NCBI GenBank assembly: GCA_963814095.1 | Contig: CAWFBT010000027.1 | Span: 360,462 to 424,461 of the forward strand | Length of the DNA: 64,000 bases | Source of the DNA: JACVRW01 sp963814095 | GTDB taxonomy: Bacteria > Actinomycetota > Thermoleophilia > Solirubrobacterales > Thermoleophilaceae | Direction: 5' to 3' | In this document: piece after piece, positions 36,193-44,911 of the stretch | Layout of the letters: every line of letters begins with the position of its first letter | Position numbering within the stretch: position 1 is the first letter of the stretch | Translations under genes and position numbers: made by a program | Notes under the pieces: model-generated | What the model saw: only the letters and a program-made list of their open reading frames with translations | Database searches by the model: none | What the model was told of the DNA's origin: nothing

Positions 36193-37178
36193 GCGGTCTC
36201 TCCGGCTCCGGCGGCGGCGGCGGTGGCTTGGGCCACAGCGTGGCAGGCGGGCAGCATCAGCGGGTCCTCGCCCCGGCAGAGATCGAGGATCCCGAGCCGC
36301 TCGGCCTCGCCCGACTCGACGAGCGGGCAGCGGGGATGGAAGCGGCAGCCGGACGGGATGCGCGTCGGGTCGGGCGCCTCCCCGGTGAGGATCTGCTGCT
36401 CCATCTGCAGGACCTCGGGCACCACCGACAGGAGCGCGCGCGTGTAGGGGTGCTTCGGAGCCGTCAGCAGCTCCTCCGTCGGGCCCTCCTCGACGATGCG
36501 GCCGAGGTACATCACCGCCACCCGGTTCGCGACGTTCCAGGCGAGCCCGAGATCGTGCGTGACGACGAGGATGCCGACGCCCGTCTCGCGCACCAGCTTC
36601 AGCATCAGCGCGAGGATCTCGCCGCGCACCGAGGCGTCGAGGGCGGACACCGGCTCGTCGGCGACGAGCAGGCCCGGGTTCAACACCATCGCGCCGGCGA
36701 TGATCACGCGCTGGCGCTGGCCGCCCGAGATCTCGTACGGGTAGCGGGTGAAGAAGCTCTCCGGGGGGCGCAGGCCGGCGCGCCCGAGTGCGTCGGCCAC
36801 GAGCTGTTCCTCGTCTCCCTCGATCTTCTGGATGCGAACGCCCTCGGCGACCGCCTCGTAGATCGTCTGGCGTGCGTTCAGGGCGCCGGTCGGGTCCTGG
36901 AAGATCATCTGGGCGTGTCGGCGGTGCTCGCGCAGCGAACGGCGGTCGCGTCCGAGCGTCTCGCCGCGGAAGCGGATCTCGCCCTCGTCGGGGACGCGCA
37001 GCCCCATGATCGTGCGCGCGAGCGTCGTCTTGCCGCAGCCCGACTCGCCGACGAGCGCGACGATCTCGCCGCTGTTCATCGACAGGTCGACGCCGTCGAC
37101 GGCGCGCGCGACGCCGCCCTTGACGTCGTAGCCGACGTGCACGCCGCGGACCTCGAGCAGCGGGGCGTCCGTGTTCAT
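36189..37178 (-). CDS. dppF: Peptide-type ABC transporter ATPase, DppF/OppF-like
   Basis: 329 residues: Walker A GESGCGKTT, Q-loop MIFQDP, signature YEISGGQRQRV, Walker B LLVADEP, H-loop VTHDLG, and the C-terminal oligopeptide-transporter extension with CRFHPRCPLVESG. It powers uptake through the DppBC permeases. ATG overlaps the dppD stop by four bases. Confidence 0.93.
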   Translation of the reverse strand: MNTDAPLLEVRGVHVGYDVKGGVARAVDGVDLSMNSGEIVALVGESGCGKTTLARTIMGLRVPDEGEIRFRGETLGRDRRSLREHRRHAQMIFQDPTGALNARQTIYEAVAEGVRIQKIEGDEEQLVADALGRAGLRPPESFFTRYPYEISGGQRQRVIIAGAMVLNPGLLVADEPVSALDASVRGEILALMLKLVRETGVGILVVTHDLGLAWNVANRVAVMYLGRIVEEGPTEELLTAPKHPYTRALLSVVPEVLQMEQQILTGEAPDPTRIPSGCRFHPRCPLVESGEAERLGILDLCRGEDPLMLPACHAVAQATAAAAGAGETA

Positions 37179-38209
37179 GGGGTGCGCCTTGCGCGAGGCG
37201 CCGGGCTCGGCCCGGCGCGGAGCGATGTCGTCTGTGGTGCTCCCGCCGCGTGCACGCAGGCCGCCTCGCGCCCCTCGCCCGCCGGCCACAGCTCGACGTC
37301 GGTCGACGTGCAGATGTCGATTGCGGAGGCACAACGTGGGTGGAAGGGGCAACCGCTCGGCAGGTCAGGCGCGGGTCGGGCGGGTCGCCGGCACCCCGGA
37401 CGGGTTCATGCGGAAGGCCGGGTCGCCGATGATCGGGAAGGCGGCGCTGAGCGCGCGCGTGTATGGATGTGCCGCGTCGGTGAAGACCTCCTCGGCCGGC
37501 CCCTGCTCGACGATCCGGCCCGCGTACATCACGGCGATCCGGTCGGAGAGGTCGGCGAGTGTCGACAGGTCGTGGGTGATGAAGATGATCCCCAGGCCGA
37601 GCTCGCGCTGCAGGTCCTCGAGCAGCCTCAGCACCTGCGCCTGGACCATCACGTCGAGCGCCGTCGTCGGCTCGTCCGCCACGAGCAGGCGCGGCTCGCA
37701 CGCGAGCGCGAGCCCGATCAGGACGCGCTGGCGCTGGCCCCCGAGAGCTCGTGTGGGTAGGCGCTCGCGCGCCGGGCCGGCAGCCCGACCAGCTCGAGCA
37801 GCTCACCGACGCGCGTCGACACCTTGCCGCGCCCGTCCTTCGAGTGCAGGCGGATGGCCTCGCCGATCTGATCGCCCACGCGCTGCACCGGGTTGAGCGT
37901 GTGGAGCGCGCCCTGGAAGACGATCGCGAGGTCGGTCCAGCGCACGGCGCGCAGGCGGCCCGGCTTCATCTTCAGCACGTCCTCGCCGTCGAGCAGCACC
38001 TCGCCGGTCACCTTCGTTCCCTTCGGCAGCAGCCTGAGCAGCGCCGCCGCCAGCGAGGACTTGCCGCAGCCCGACTCGCCCGCCAGCCCGAGCGTCTCGC
38101 CGGGGTGGAGGTCGAGGTCGACGCCGCGCACCGCCGGCACCGCGGCCCCACGCGGCGCGTAGGTCACGTGCAGGTCGCGGACCCGCAGGAAGTGCTCTTC
38201 GGTGCTCAA
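37175..38209 (-). CDS. dppD: Peptide-type ABC transporter ATPase, DppD-like, two frame breaks
   Basis: About 344 residues starting at TTG 38209, overlapping the dppC stop (TTGA). Walker A GESGCGKSS and Q-loop IVFQGA are in the first frame, to PHELSG. The next frame gives LLVADEPTTALDV and FITHDLSTLAD; a third gives CPFHPRCASAIDICTSTD and the end RARRTP. The first break is at a C run (37738-37742): one more base gives the canonical SGGQRQRV signature. The second is near 37366. Restoring both yields a normal-length DppD that overlaps dppF by four bases. Confidence 0.8.
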
Positions 38210-39120
38210 CCGCGCTCCTTCAGGCGCGGGTCGAGGATCTCCTCCAGCGCCGTGCCGATCAGCACGAACGACAGGGCGACGAGCAGGACTCCCAGCGCCG
38301 GGCGGCACGAAGTACCACCAGGCCTGCTGCGTGATCGCGCCCTGCTCGAAGGCCTGGTCGAGCATCGTGCCCCAGGAGATGTTCGCCGGGTCACCCAAAC
38401 CGAGGAACGACAGCGTGGCCTCGGTCAGGATCACGACGGGCACGGTAAGTGTTGTCGTGGCAAGGATCAGCGGCGCGACGTTGGGCACGACGTGGCGTGT
38501 CATCAGGTGCCAGTTGGAGGCGCCGAGCGCCCGGCTGCGGTCGACGTAGTCGCGCTCCCTCAGCGTCAGCACCTGTGCGCAGATCACGCGGGCATTCGCG
38601 GCCAGGAGGTGATCCCGATGACGAGGATGATGTTCTCGATCGACGGGCCCAGGATCGCCGCCAGCACGATCGCGAGCGGTAGGAACGGGATCACGAGGAA
38701 CCACTCGGTCACCCGCATCAGGATCGAGCCGACGATGCCCGCCCAGGAAGCCGGCGACGATGCCGACCACCGATCCGATGACTATCGCGAGGATCGTCGC
38801 CGCCAGCCCGACGAGCAGGCTGATGCGGGCGCCCCAGACGAACTGCGTCCACACGCTGCGCCCGTAGTTGTCCGTGCCGAGCGGGCCGAACTCGGACGGG
38901 TTCGCCCAGGTCGGGTTCTCGGTCGTGTTGATCGCGCGCAGCCCGGCCTCGTCGGCGATCAAGCGGCGCCGCGAGCGCCATCACGATGATCAGCCCGAGC
39001 ACCACGAGGCCGACCATCGCCGGGCGTGTGACCGCGGAAGTCGCGCCATGCGGCGGCCATCGCCCGCCGGCGACGCTGCCAGGTGATCTGCCGGGGCGAG
39101 GGGGCCGCGACCGCGTTCAT
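38206..39120 (-). CDS. dppC: Peptide-type ABC transporter permease, DppC-like, about five frame breaks
   Basis: About 304 residues when stitched. N-terminal AAWRDFRGHTP then AMVGLVVLGLIIVMALAAP (first membrane helix), GTDNYGRSVWTQFVWGARISLLVG, the transporter loop RALGASNWHLMTRHVVPN with the conserved EAA-like pattern, FLGLGDPANISWG, and the last helix VLLVALSFVLIG ending in DPRLKERG. Breaks are near 39018, 38961, 38739, 38600 and 38302, each explained by adding or removing one base beside a doubled or tripled base. Either badly polished sequence or a dead gene; I favour the former since every domain is conserved. Confidence 0.75.
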
Positions 39121-40085
39121 GCTCTTCGCACCCGCGGGTCGAGGTAGCCGTAGAGCAGGTCGGCGATCAGGTTGAAGACGATCACCGCGGCGCTGAACAC
39201 GAGGAACATCCCCTGCAGCATCGGCAGGTCGGGACCCTTCAGCGCCTCATAGCTCGCCAGGCCGAGGCCCGGCCACGAGAAGATCGCCTCGACCGCGATG
39301 GCGCCCGAGAGCACGAAGCCGAAGTTGATGGCCATCAGCGCCACCACCGGCAGGAGCGCGTTCGGGACGGCGTGCCGGTTGCGCACGAGCACGTCGCGTA
39401 ATCCCTTGGCGCGCGCGAGCACCAGGTAGTCCTCGCGCATCGTCTCGAGCAGCGACGATCTCATCACGATCGCGTACTCGCCCAGGTAGGCGAGCGTCAG
39501 CGTCAGCGCCGGTAGGAACATGTGCTGCGCCTGGTCGGCGAGCTTGGAGATGCCCGTCGCCGTCGAGGCCGGGTCCTCGATGCCGCCGGTCGGGAACCAG
39601 CCGAGCCCGACCGCGAACGCGAGCAGCAGCAGCATCCCGAGCCAGAAGTCCGGCATCGAGTAGGTGGTCATCGTGAAGCTGGTGACCGTGTAGTCCGTCT
39701 TCGAACGGCGTCGCCAGGCGGCCGCGATGCCGAGCAGCACGCCGAAGACGGCCGACAGGATCGCCGAGACTCCCACGAGCGCGATCGTCGGCCAGGCCGC
39801 GTCGAGGATCTCGTCCCAGACGGGCTGGTTCGTCTGGTACGAGCGGCCCAGGTTGAGCTGGGCCGTCTGCTCGAGGTAGTCGACGAACTGCCCCCAGGTC
39901 GACTTGTCGAGGCCGAACTGGTGCGTCAGCTCATCCCGCTGCGACTCGGTCAGGTTGCGCCCGCGGAACAGGGTCGCGACCGGATCCGACGAAGACGATC
40001 CGGAACAGGAAGAAGTTGAAGCAGATGACGAAGAACAGGGTCGCGAGCGACCCGAGGAGCTTCCTCGGACGTACCTCGCGCTCAC
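39117..40085 (-). CDS. dppB: Peptide-type ABC transporter permease, DppB-like, frame break at about 39992
   Basis: About 322 residues. The N-terminal LLGSLATLFFVICFNFFLFRIV is in one frame and SSDPVATLFRGRNLT onwards in another; removing one T on the coding strand at 39992-39993 joins them. Then LGRSYQTNQPVWDEI, five more membrane helices and the permease motif ARAKGLRDVLVRNRHAVPNALLP. It ends in YLDPRVRRA, the usual DppB C-terminus. GTG 40085 overlaps the dppA stop; an additional indel near the start is possible. Confidence 0.82.
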   Translation of the reverse strand: MSARYVRGSSSGRSRPCSSSSASTSSCSGSSSSDPVATLFRGRNLTESQRDELTHQFGLDKSTWGQFVDYLEQTAQLNLGRSYQTNQPVWDEILDAAWPTIALVGVSAILSAVFGVLLGIAAAWRRRSKTDYTVTSFTMTTYSMPDFWLGMLLLLAFAVGLGWFPTGGIEDPASTATGISKLADQAQHMFLPALTLTLAYLGEYAIVMRSSLLETMREDYLVLARAKGLRDVLVRNRHAVPNALLPVVALMAINFGFVLSGAIAVEAIFSWPGLGLASYEALKGPDLPMLQGMFLVFSAAVIVFNLIADLLYGYLDPRVRRA

Positions 40086-41889
40086 TCCCGCTCGTCAGCC
40101 GTGCGGCGGCGGCCGAGCATGAACGCCCCCAGGCCGACGGCGAGCACGGCCACGACCGCGATCGCGATGATGGCGCCGCTGCCGCCGCCGTCATCGCCGC
40201 CGCTCGCGGTGGCCGACACCGGCTTCAGGCGAGCGTAGGTCGGCGAGGTGTTCGAGTAGAGCACCGGGCCGGTCTCGGCGGGCTGCTTGACCCAGCCCTC
40301 GAAGCGGTCCTTGACGTACGCCTGTGTGTCGGGCTCCGTGTAGAGCGTGAAGTAGACGCCCCACTTCGCCTGGCGCTCGAGCATCTCGTGGACGATGTCG
40401 AGCGCGCTTCTGATCGTCGAGCTCGACCTTCTGCTGATCGTAGAGCTTGTCGTAGCCCGGGTCGCAGTAGTTCGCGTCGTTGTAGTAGTTCGTCGGGTCT
40501 TCCGGATCGCTCGCGATCTGGTTGCACTGGAAGTACGACAGCATCGTGTCGGGGTCGACGAACGGCGTCCAGCCCCAGAAGAACATGTCGTAGTCGCCCT
40601 TGCCGATGATCTCGGTGAGCTGGCTGTCGTCGACGACCTTGCGCGTCGTGCCGATGCCGATCTCCTTGAGCCAGCCGGTGAAGAACTCCGCGATCGGCTG
40701 CGCGTTCACGCTGTCCGAGCGGACCATGTAGCGGAAGTTGAGCGGCTCGCCGCCGTCGGGCATCTCACGGATGCCGTCGCCGTCGGTGTCCTTGTAGCCG
40801 GCCTCGTCGAGGATCGCGTTCGCCCGGTCGAGGTCGAAGTTCGGCAGCGTGCCGTCGTCGAGATCGGGCGTCCACTTCGGGTCGGGCGAGGTGCTCAGCG
40901 TCTGCTGCGGCGTGGCCAGCCCCTCGAGCGCCCGGTCGACGATCGTCTCCCTGTCGATCGCGTGGCCGATCGCCTCGCGCACCTTCGGATCGGCGAGCGC
41001 CGGGTGCGGCTTCTTGAGCCCGTCGCCGCCGTTGATGGCGATCTCGCCCATCGCGCCCTGGTTGCCCTCGACCGTCACGATGTTGGGGTCCTCCTCGAGC
41101 TTGTGGAAGCCGCTCGACGGGATGTCCTCGGCGGCGTCGAGCTCGCCGGTCTGGAGCGCGGCGACCATCGCGTCCGGGTTGTTGAACTTGCGCAGGACGA
41201 CCTTGTCGACGGCCGGCTTGCCGCCCCAGTAGTTCGGGTTCGCGTTGAAGCGGGCGAACTGGCCCTTCTTGAACTCCTCGAGCACGAAGGGGCCGGAGCC
41301 GACGGGGTCGGTGCCCTCGTACTTCGCGCGCGCGTCCGCGTCCATCTTGCCCCAGATGTGCTTCGGCAGGATGTACACGTCCATGACCGGCAGCTTCGGG
41401 TCCGGCACGCTCGACTTGATCTCGACCGTGGTGTCGTCGAGCGCCTTGGCGGTCAGGTTCTGGGTGACCGCGAAGTGGTTGAACCACTCCTCCTCGCGCG
41501 AGGTGTTGACGGTCCAGGCGATGTCCTCGGCGGTGAGCGGCTTGCCGTCCGACCACTTCATGTTCGGGCGCAGCTTGTAGGTCCAGGTGAGCCCGTCTTC
41601 CGAGCCCTCCCAGGACTTCGCCAGGCCCGGGATGACCGAGAAGTCCTTCGCCGCCTTGTCGGTGAGCGTGGCGTACTGGATGGTCCAGGCCTCGTAGGCG
41701 GCGACGGTGACGCCGATCAGCGGGCTCATGCTGTCGATGCCCTGCGGGTCGCCGACGTCGAAGACGACCTGCTTGCCGTCGTCGCCTCCGCCGTCCTCTT
41801 CCTGGCCCTGCGCCGCGGCCGCGACCAGTCCGGCCAGTACCAGCGACAAGGGCGAACACCCCTGCCAACGCCTTGCGAAGCTTGCTCAC
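40082..41889 (-). CDS. dppA: Peptide-type substrate-binding protein with C-terminal membrane anchor, two frame breaks
   Basis: About 602 residues from GTG 41889 with GAGGGGG upstream. The signal peptide (MSKLRKALAGVFA then LVLAGLVAAAAQ) has a frame break near 41847. The SBP_bac_5 domain is clear (GLAKSWEGSEDGLTWTYKLR, then GTDPVGSGPFVLEEF, then HAIDRETIVDRALEG). A second break near 40408 precedes the last 100 residues. There is no lipobox Cys; instead the end is GGDDGGGSGAIIAIAVVAVL then GRRR, a Gly spacer, one membrane helix and a basic stop. It delivers substrate to DppBC. Confidence 0.85.
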
Positions 41890-41944
41890 GCGAGTCCCCC
41901 TCAGTCCCTCAGTGGCTGCCCAGAATGGCGACTATCTCAGGGGT

Positions 41945-43780
41945 TCACATGAGATTCCAGTTAAGGAACCGTTCAAGGCGCCTGTAGAAGTCCAGCTGCG
42001 GACCGGCCCGGAGCAGCCCGTGCGCCTCGGTCGGATAGGTCACGTACTCGAACGTCTTGCCCAGCTTCCTGAGCCGCTCCACGAGTTGCTCGGACTGCTT
42101 CGGACTCACTCGCTCGTCGCGCTCACCGTGTGCAATCAGGAGCGGCACGCGCACGTTCTCGAGCCGGTGATGGGCCGAGCCGGCGATGTACTCGTCGCGT
42201 GCCGCCGACGGCGGGCCCATCATGCGCTCGAGGTCCTGGACGCCCATGCGATCGCCCTGCGCCCAGGACGTCGTGATATCGCAGTCGCCGTACTTCGCGA
42301 CGGCGCACCTGTAGCGGTAGTCGGGATCGTCGGTCACGGACAGCAGCGCCATGTACGAGCCGTAGCTCGCGCCGAAGATGCCGAGCCGCTCGCCGTCGAC
42401 CCAGTCGAGCGTGCGCAGGAAGTCCGCCGCGGCGAGGCAGTCCTTCGTGTCGTCGACGCCCCAGACACCGTGGTTCTTGCGCTCGAAATCGCGGCCGTAG
42501 CCGGTGGAGCCGCGGAAGTTGATCGCGAGCCAGGCGAAGCCGCGGTCGACGAAGTACTGCGCGTGCCCGTCCCACTCGTCGGCGTAGGACATGGTCGGGC
42601 CGCCGTGTGGATAGACCACCGCCGGCACCGGCCGCTCCGGGCTCGCGTCGCGCGGGCGCATGATGAAGGCCGGGATCTCGAGGCCGTCGAACGACGGGAA
42701 GCTCACCTCCACGAGCTCCGCATGCGGGGCGCGCTTCACCGACAGGGGCGCCGGCGCATGAACGACGGTCGGCTCCCCGTGGCTTACCCGGCGCAGCTCG
42801 CGCGGGGTCGCATGGTCCTCGTAGCCCGCGACGATGTCGCCGGCGGTGGTCCAGAAGGGCGTGCACCAGCTGCCGCCCTGCGCGATGACCTCGGCGTCAC
42901 CCGACTCGGCGTCGATGGTCACGAGGTCGAAGCGATTGCCGCGACCGCGCACCGCGAGCAGCCGCGAGCCGTCGGGGTGCCAGTCGAGCTCACCGTGATC
43001 GGCGCGCGCGCTCGTGAGCTGGCGGTCCTCCGCGCCGTCGCTTGCGACGAGATGGATCTCGTAGAAGCCGCTGCGCTCCGACGTGTACGCGATGCGGGCG
43101 CCATCGGGCGACCAGGCGGGCTCGCGGTCGTGCATCCGCGGCGTGCCGGTGAGCGCGCGCACGGCGCCGCTCTCGAGCGAGGCCACGCGGATCTCGCTGC
43201 GGTTGAGGTCGGCACGCGGGGTGTACGTGTAGGCGACCTCCGTGCCGTCCGGCGACACAACCGGCTCGTCCTCGTCGCCATGCTCCTCGAGCCCCTGGTG
43301 GGCGGTGGCGAGCCGGCGCGGCCACGGGTCGCCCACGGACACGACGGCGAGCCTCGAGGTGTCGTCGCGCTCGACCGAGATGACGAGCCGCTCGTCGTCT
43401 ATCCAGACTGGACCCGAGCCCTCGGTCAACCTGCGCGCCGGTCCGCCGGCGGCGGGCACGAGCCACACGTGGCCCTCGTCTGCGTACGCCACCGTCGAGC
43501 CGCCCGGCGAGATCCGCGGCGGCACGTCCTCCCAGTACGGCGCCGGCTCGCGGCCGGTGGTGAGCCGCTCGGGAGGAGCGCCGGCGTCGAGGTCGAGCAG
43601 CCAGACGTCGGAGCTGTCGGCGTCCTGGATGAACGCGGCTTGGCTCCTGCCGGCGCCGATCGTCATCGTCCGCGGCATCGGCGTGTAGGCCACCGCCTCG
43701 AGCCGCCAGTGCGGCGGCGGCTTCAGGTCCTTGCGTGGCTGGGCGAGCACCCCCTCGTGCTCGTCCTTGCCGATCCACAT
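41945..43780 (-). CDS. S9 family prolyl-oligopeptidase-type peptidase
   Basis: 611 residues. The N-terminal beta-propeller (about 60-340) has repeated WSPDGARIAYTSER and WHPDGSRLLAV units. The C-terminal alpha/beta-hydrolase has PHGGPTMSYADEWD, NFRGSTGYGRDFE, nucleophile elbow GASYGS, Asp in GERDERVSP and His in TEAHGL. It is a cytosolic acyl-aminoacyl or dipeptidyl peptidase type. ATG 43780 has GAGGAG upstream. It lies 55 bases before dppA on the same strand, so peptide import and digestion may be co-expressed. Confidence 0.93.
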   Translation of the reverse strand: MWIGKDEHEGVLAQPRKDLKPPPHWRLEAVAYTPMPRTMTIGAGRSQAAFIQDADSSDVWLLDLDAGAPPERLTTGREPAPYWEDVPPRISPGGSTVAYADEGHVWLVPAAGGPARRLTEGSGPVWIDDERLVISVERDDTSRLAVVSVGDPWPRRLATAHQGLEEHGDEDEPVVSPDGTEVAYTYTPRADLNRSEIRVASLESGAVRALTGTPRMHDREPAWSPDGARIAYTSERSGFYEIHLVASDGAEDRQLTSARADHGELDWHPDGSRLLAVRGRGNRFDLVTIDAESGDAEVIAQGGSWCTPFWTTAGDIVAGYEDHATPRELRRVSHGEPTVVHAPAPLSVKRAPHAELVEVSFPSFDGLEIPAFIMRPRDASPERPVPAVVYPHGGPTMSYADEWDGHAQYFVDRGFAWLAINFRGSTGYGRDFERKNHGVWGVDDTKDCLAAADFLRTLDWVDGERLGIFGASYGSYMALLSVTDDPDYRYRCAVAKYGDCDITTSWAQGDRMGVQDLERMMGPPSAARDEYIAGSAHHRLENVRVPLLIAHGERDERVSPKQSEQLVERLRKLGKTFEYVTYPTEAHGLLRAGPQLDFYRRLERFLNWNLM

Positions 43781-43790
43781 GGAGCTCTCC

Positions 43791-44859
43791 TCAGGCACGC
43801 ATCCCCTCCTCGAGTCCCTCGAGCGCCTCACGCACGAGCCGTCCGATCGTCGCCAGGTCGTAGCCGCCCTCCTGGACGACCACCGTCGGGAGGCCAAGTT
43901 CCCCGAGCGCCCGGCCGGCGGCACGGTACCCGTTCGCGCTCACCTGCAGCGGGCTCTCCGGGTCGCCTGCCGCGGCGTCGACGCCGAGCGCGACCACGAG
44001 CGCGCCCGCGCCGCGCTCGCGCGCCCAGCCCGCGAGCTCGCCGATCGCGGCCAGCCAGGCCTCGTCGCCGGAGCCGGGTGCGAGCGGCAGGTTGCGGTTC
44101 GAATCGTCGCGCCCGGTCTCGCTCGCGAACCCGAGGAAGTGCGGGAACCAGCCCGCACCGGGGTCGACGTGCACGGAGCCGGTGAGGACCTCGGTGTCGT
44201 CCCAGAAGATCGCCTGCGTGCCGTTGCCGTGGTGGGCGTCGATGTCGATCACCGCAACGCGCGCGCCGGTGTCCCGCCGCAGCCGGGCTGCCGCGGCGGC
44301 GGAGTTGTTCAGGTAGCAGGAGCCGCCGAAGGCCGAGCGCGTGGCGTGGTGGCCGGGAGGCCGGGTGAGCGCGTAGGCGAGGCTGGCGTCCCGTGCCGCG
44401 AGCGTCGCCGCGGTCACCGCCGTGTCGATCGCGGCCCGCGCGGCCTCCCAGGTGCCCGGGCCGACGAGCGTCATCGTGTCGTAGGCGAACTGGCCGGCGC
44501 GCGCCGTCGGCGAGGTTGCGGTGGTCGGCGCGAAAGCCCGAGAAGAGGCTCGGGTCGGGGAAGAGGTAGGGGACGACGCGATCCTGTCCCGGGTCGACTG
44601 GGAGCCCGGCCGCGTTCCAGGCCTCCCATGCGCGCGCGAGGTAGTCCGTGAGCTCCGGGTCGTGGACCGCGTGCACTGCGTCGTCGGCCTGCGGCTCGGC
44701 GTCGATGAAGCGCGCGCCCGCGTCGCCGAGCTCCGCACGGATCGCCTCGGCGCGTTCCGGGACCTCGGTGCCCGGCGTGCGCACGCCGACCCAGATCTCG
44801 CCGCCCGGCTCGTGCAGGCGATGGAGGTCGCTCCAGACGACTTGCACGGCGAGTCCCAC
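43791..44859 (-). CDS. Histone deacetylase / acetylpolyamine amidohydrolase family enzyme, frame break at about 44505
   Basis: About 356 residues. The arginase-deacetylase fold shows RPPGHHA, DIDAHHGNGTQ with the zinc-binding Asp/His, and VVVQEGGYD at the end. The N-terminus (VWSDLHRLHEPGGEIWVG) resembles acetylpolyamine amidohydrolases. The first 120 residues are one frame off from the rest; the join lies in GARRAGQFAYDTM. Likely role is removal of acetyl groups from polyamines or small amines. The start is GTG 44859. Ten bases separate its end from the S9 peptidase start. Confidence 0.85.
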
Positions 44860-44911
44860 GGCGCCAGCCTATTCGCGGCGCCGTACCCAACCCGGTATAA
44901 CGCTTTGTCTC

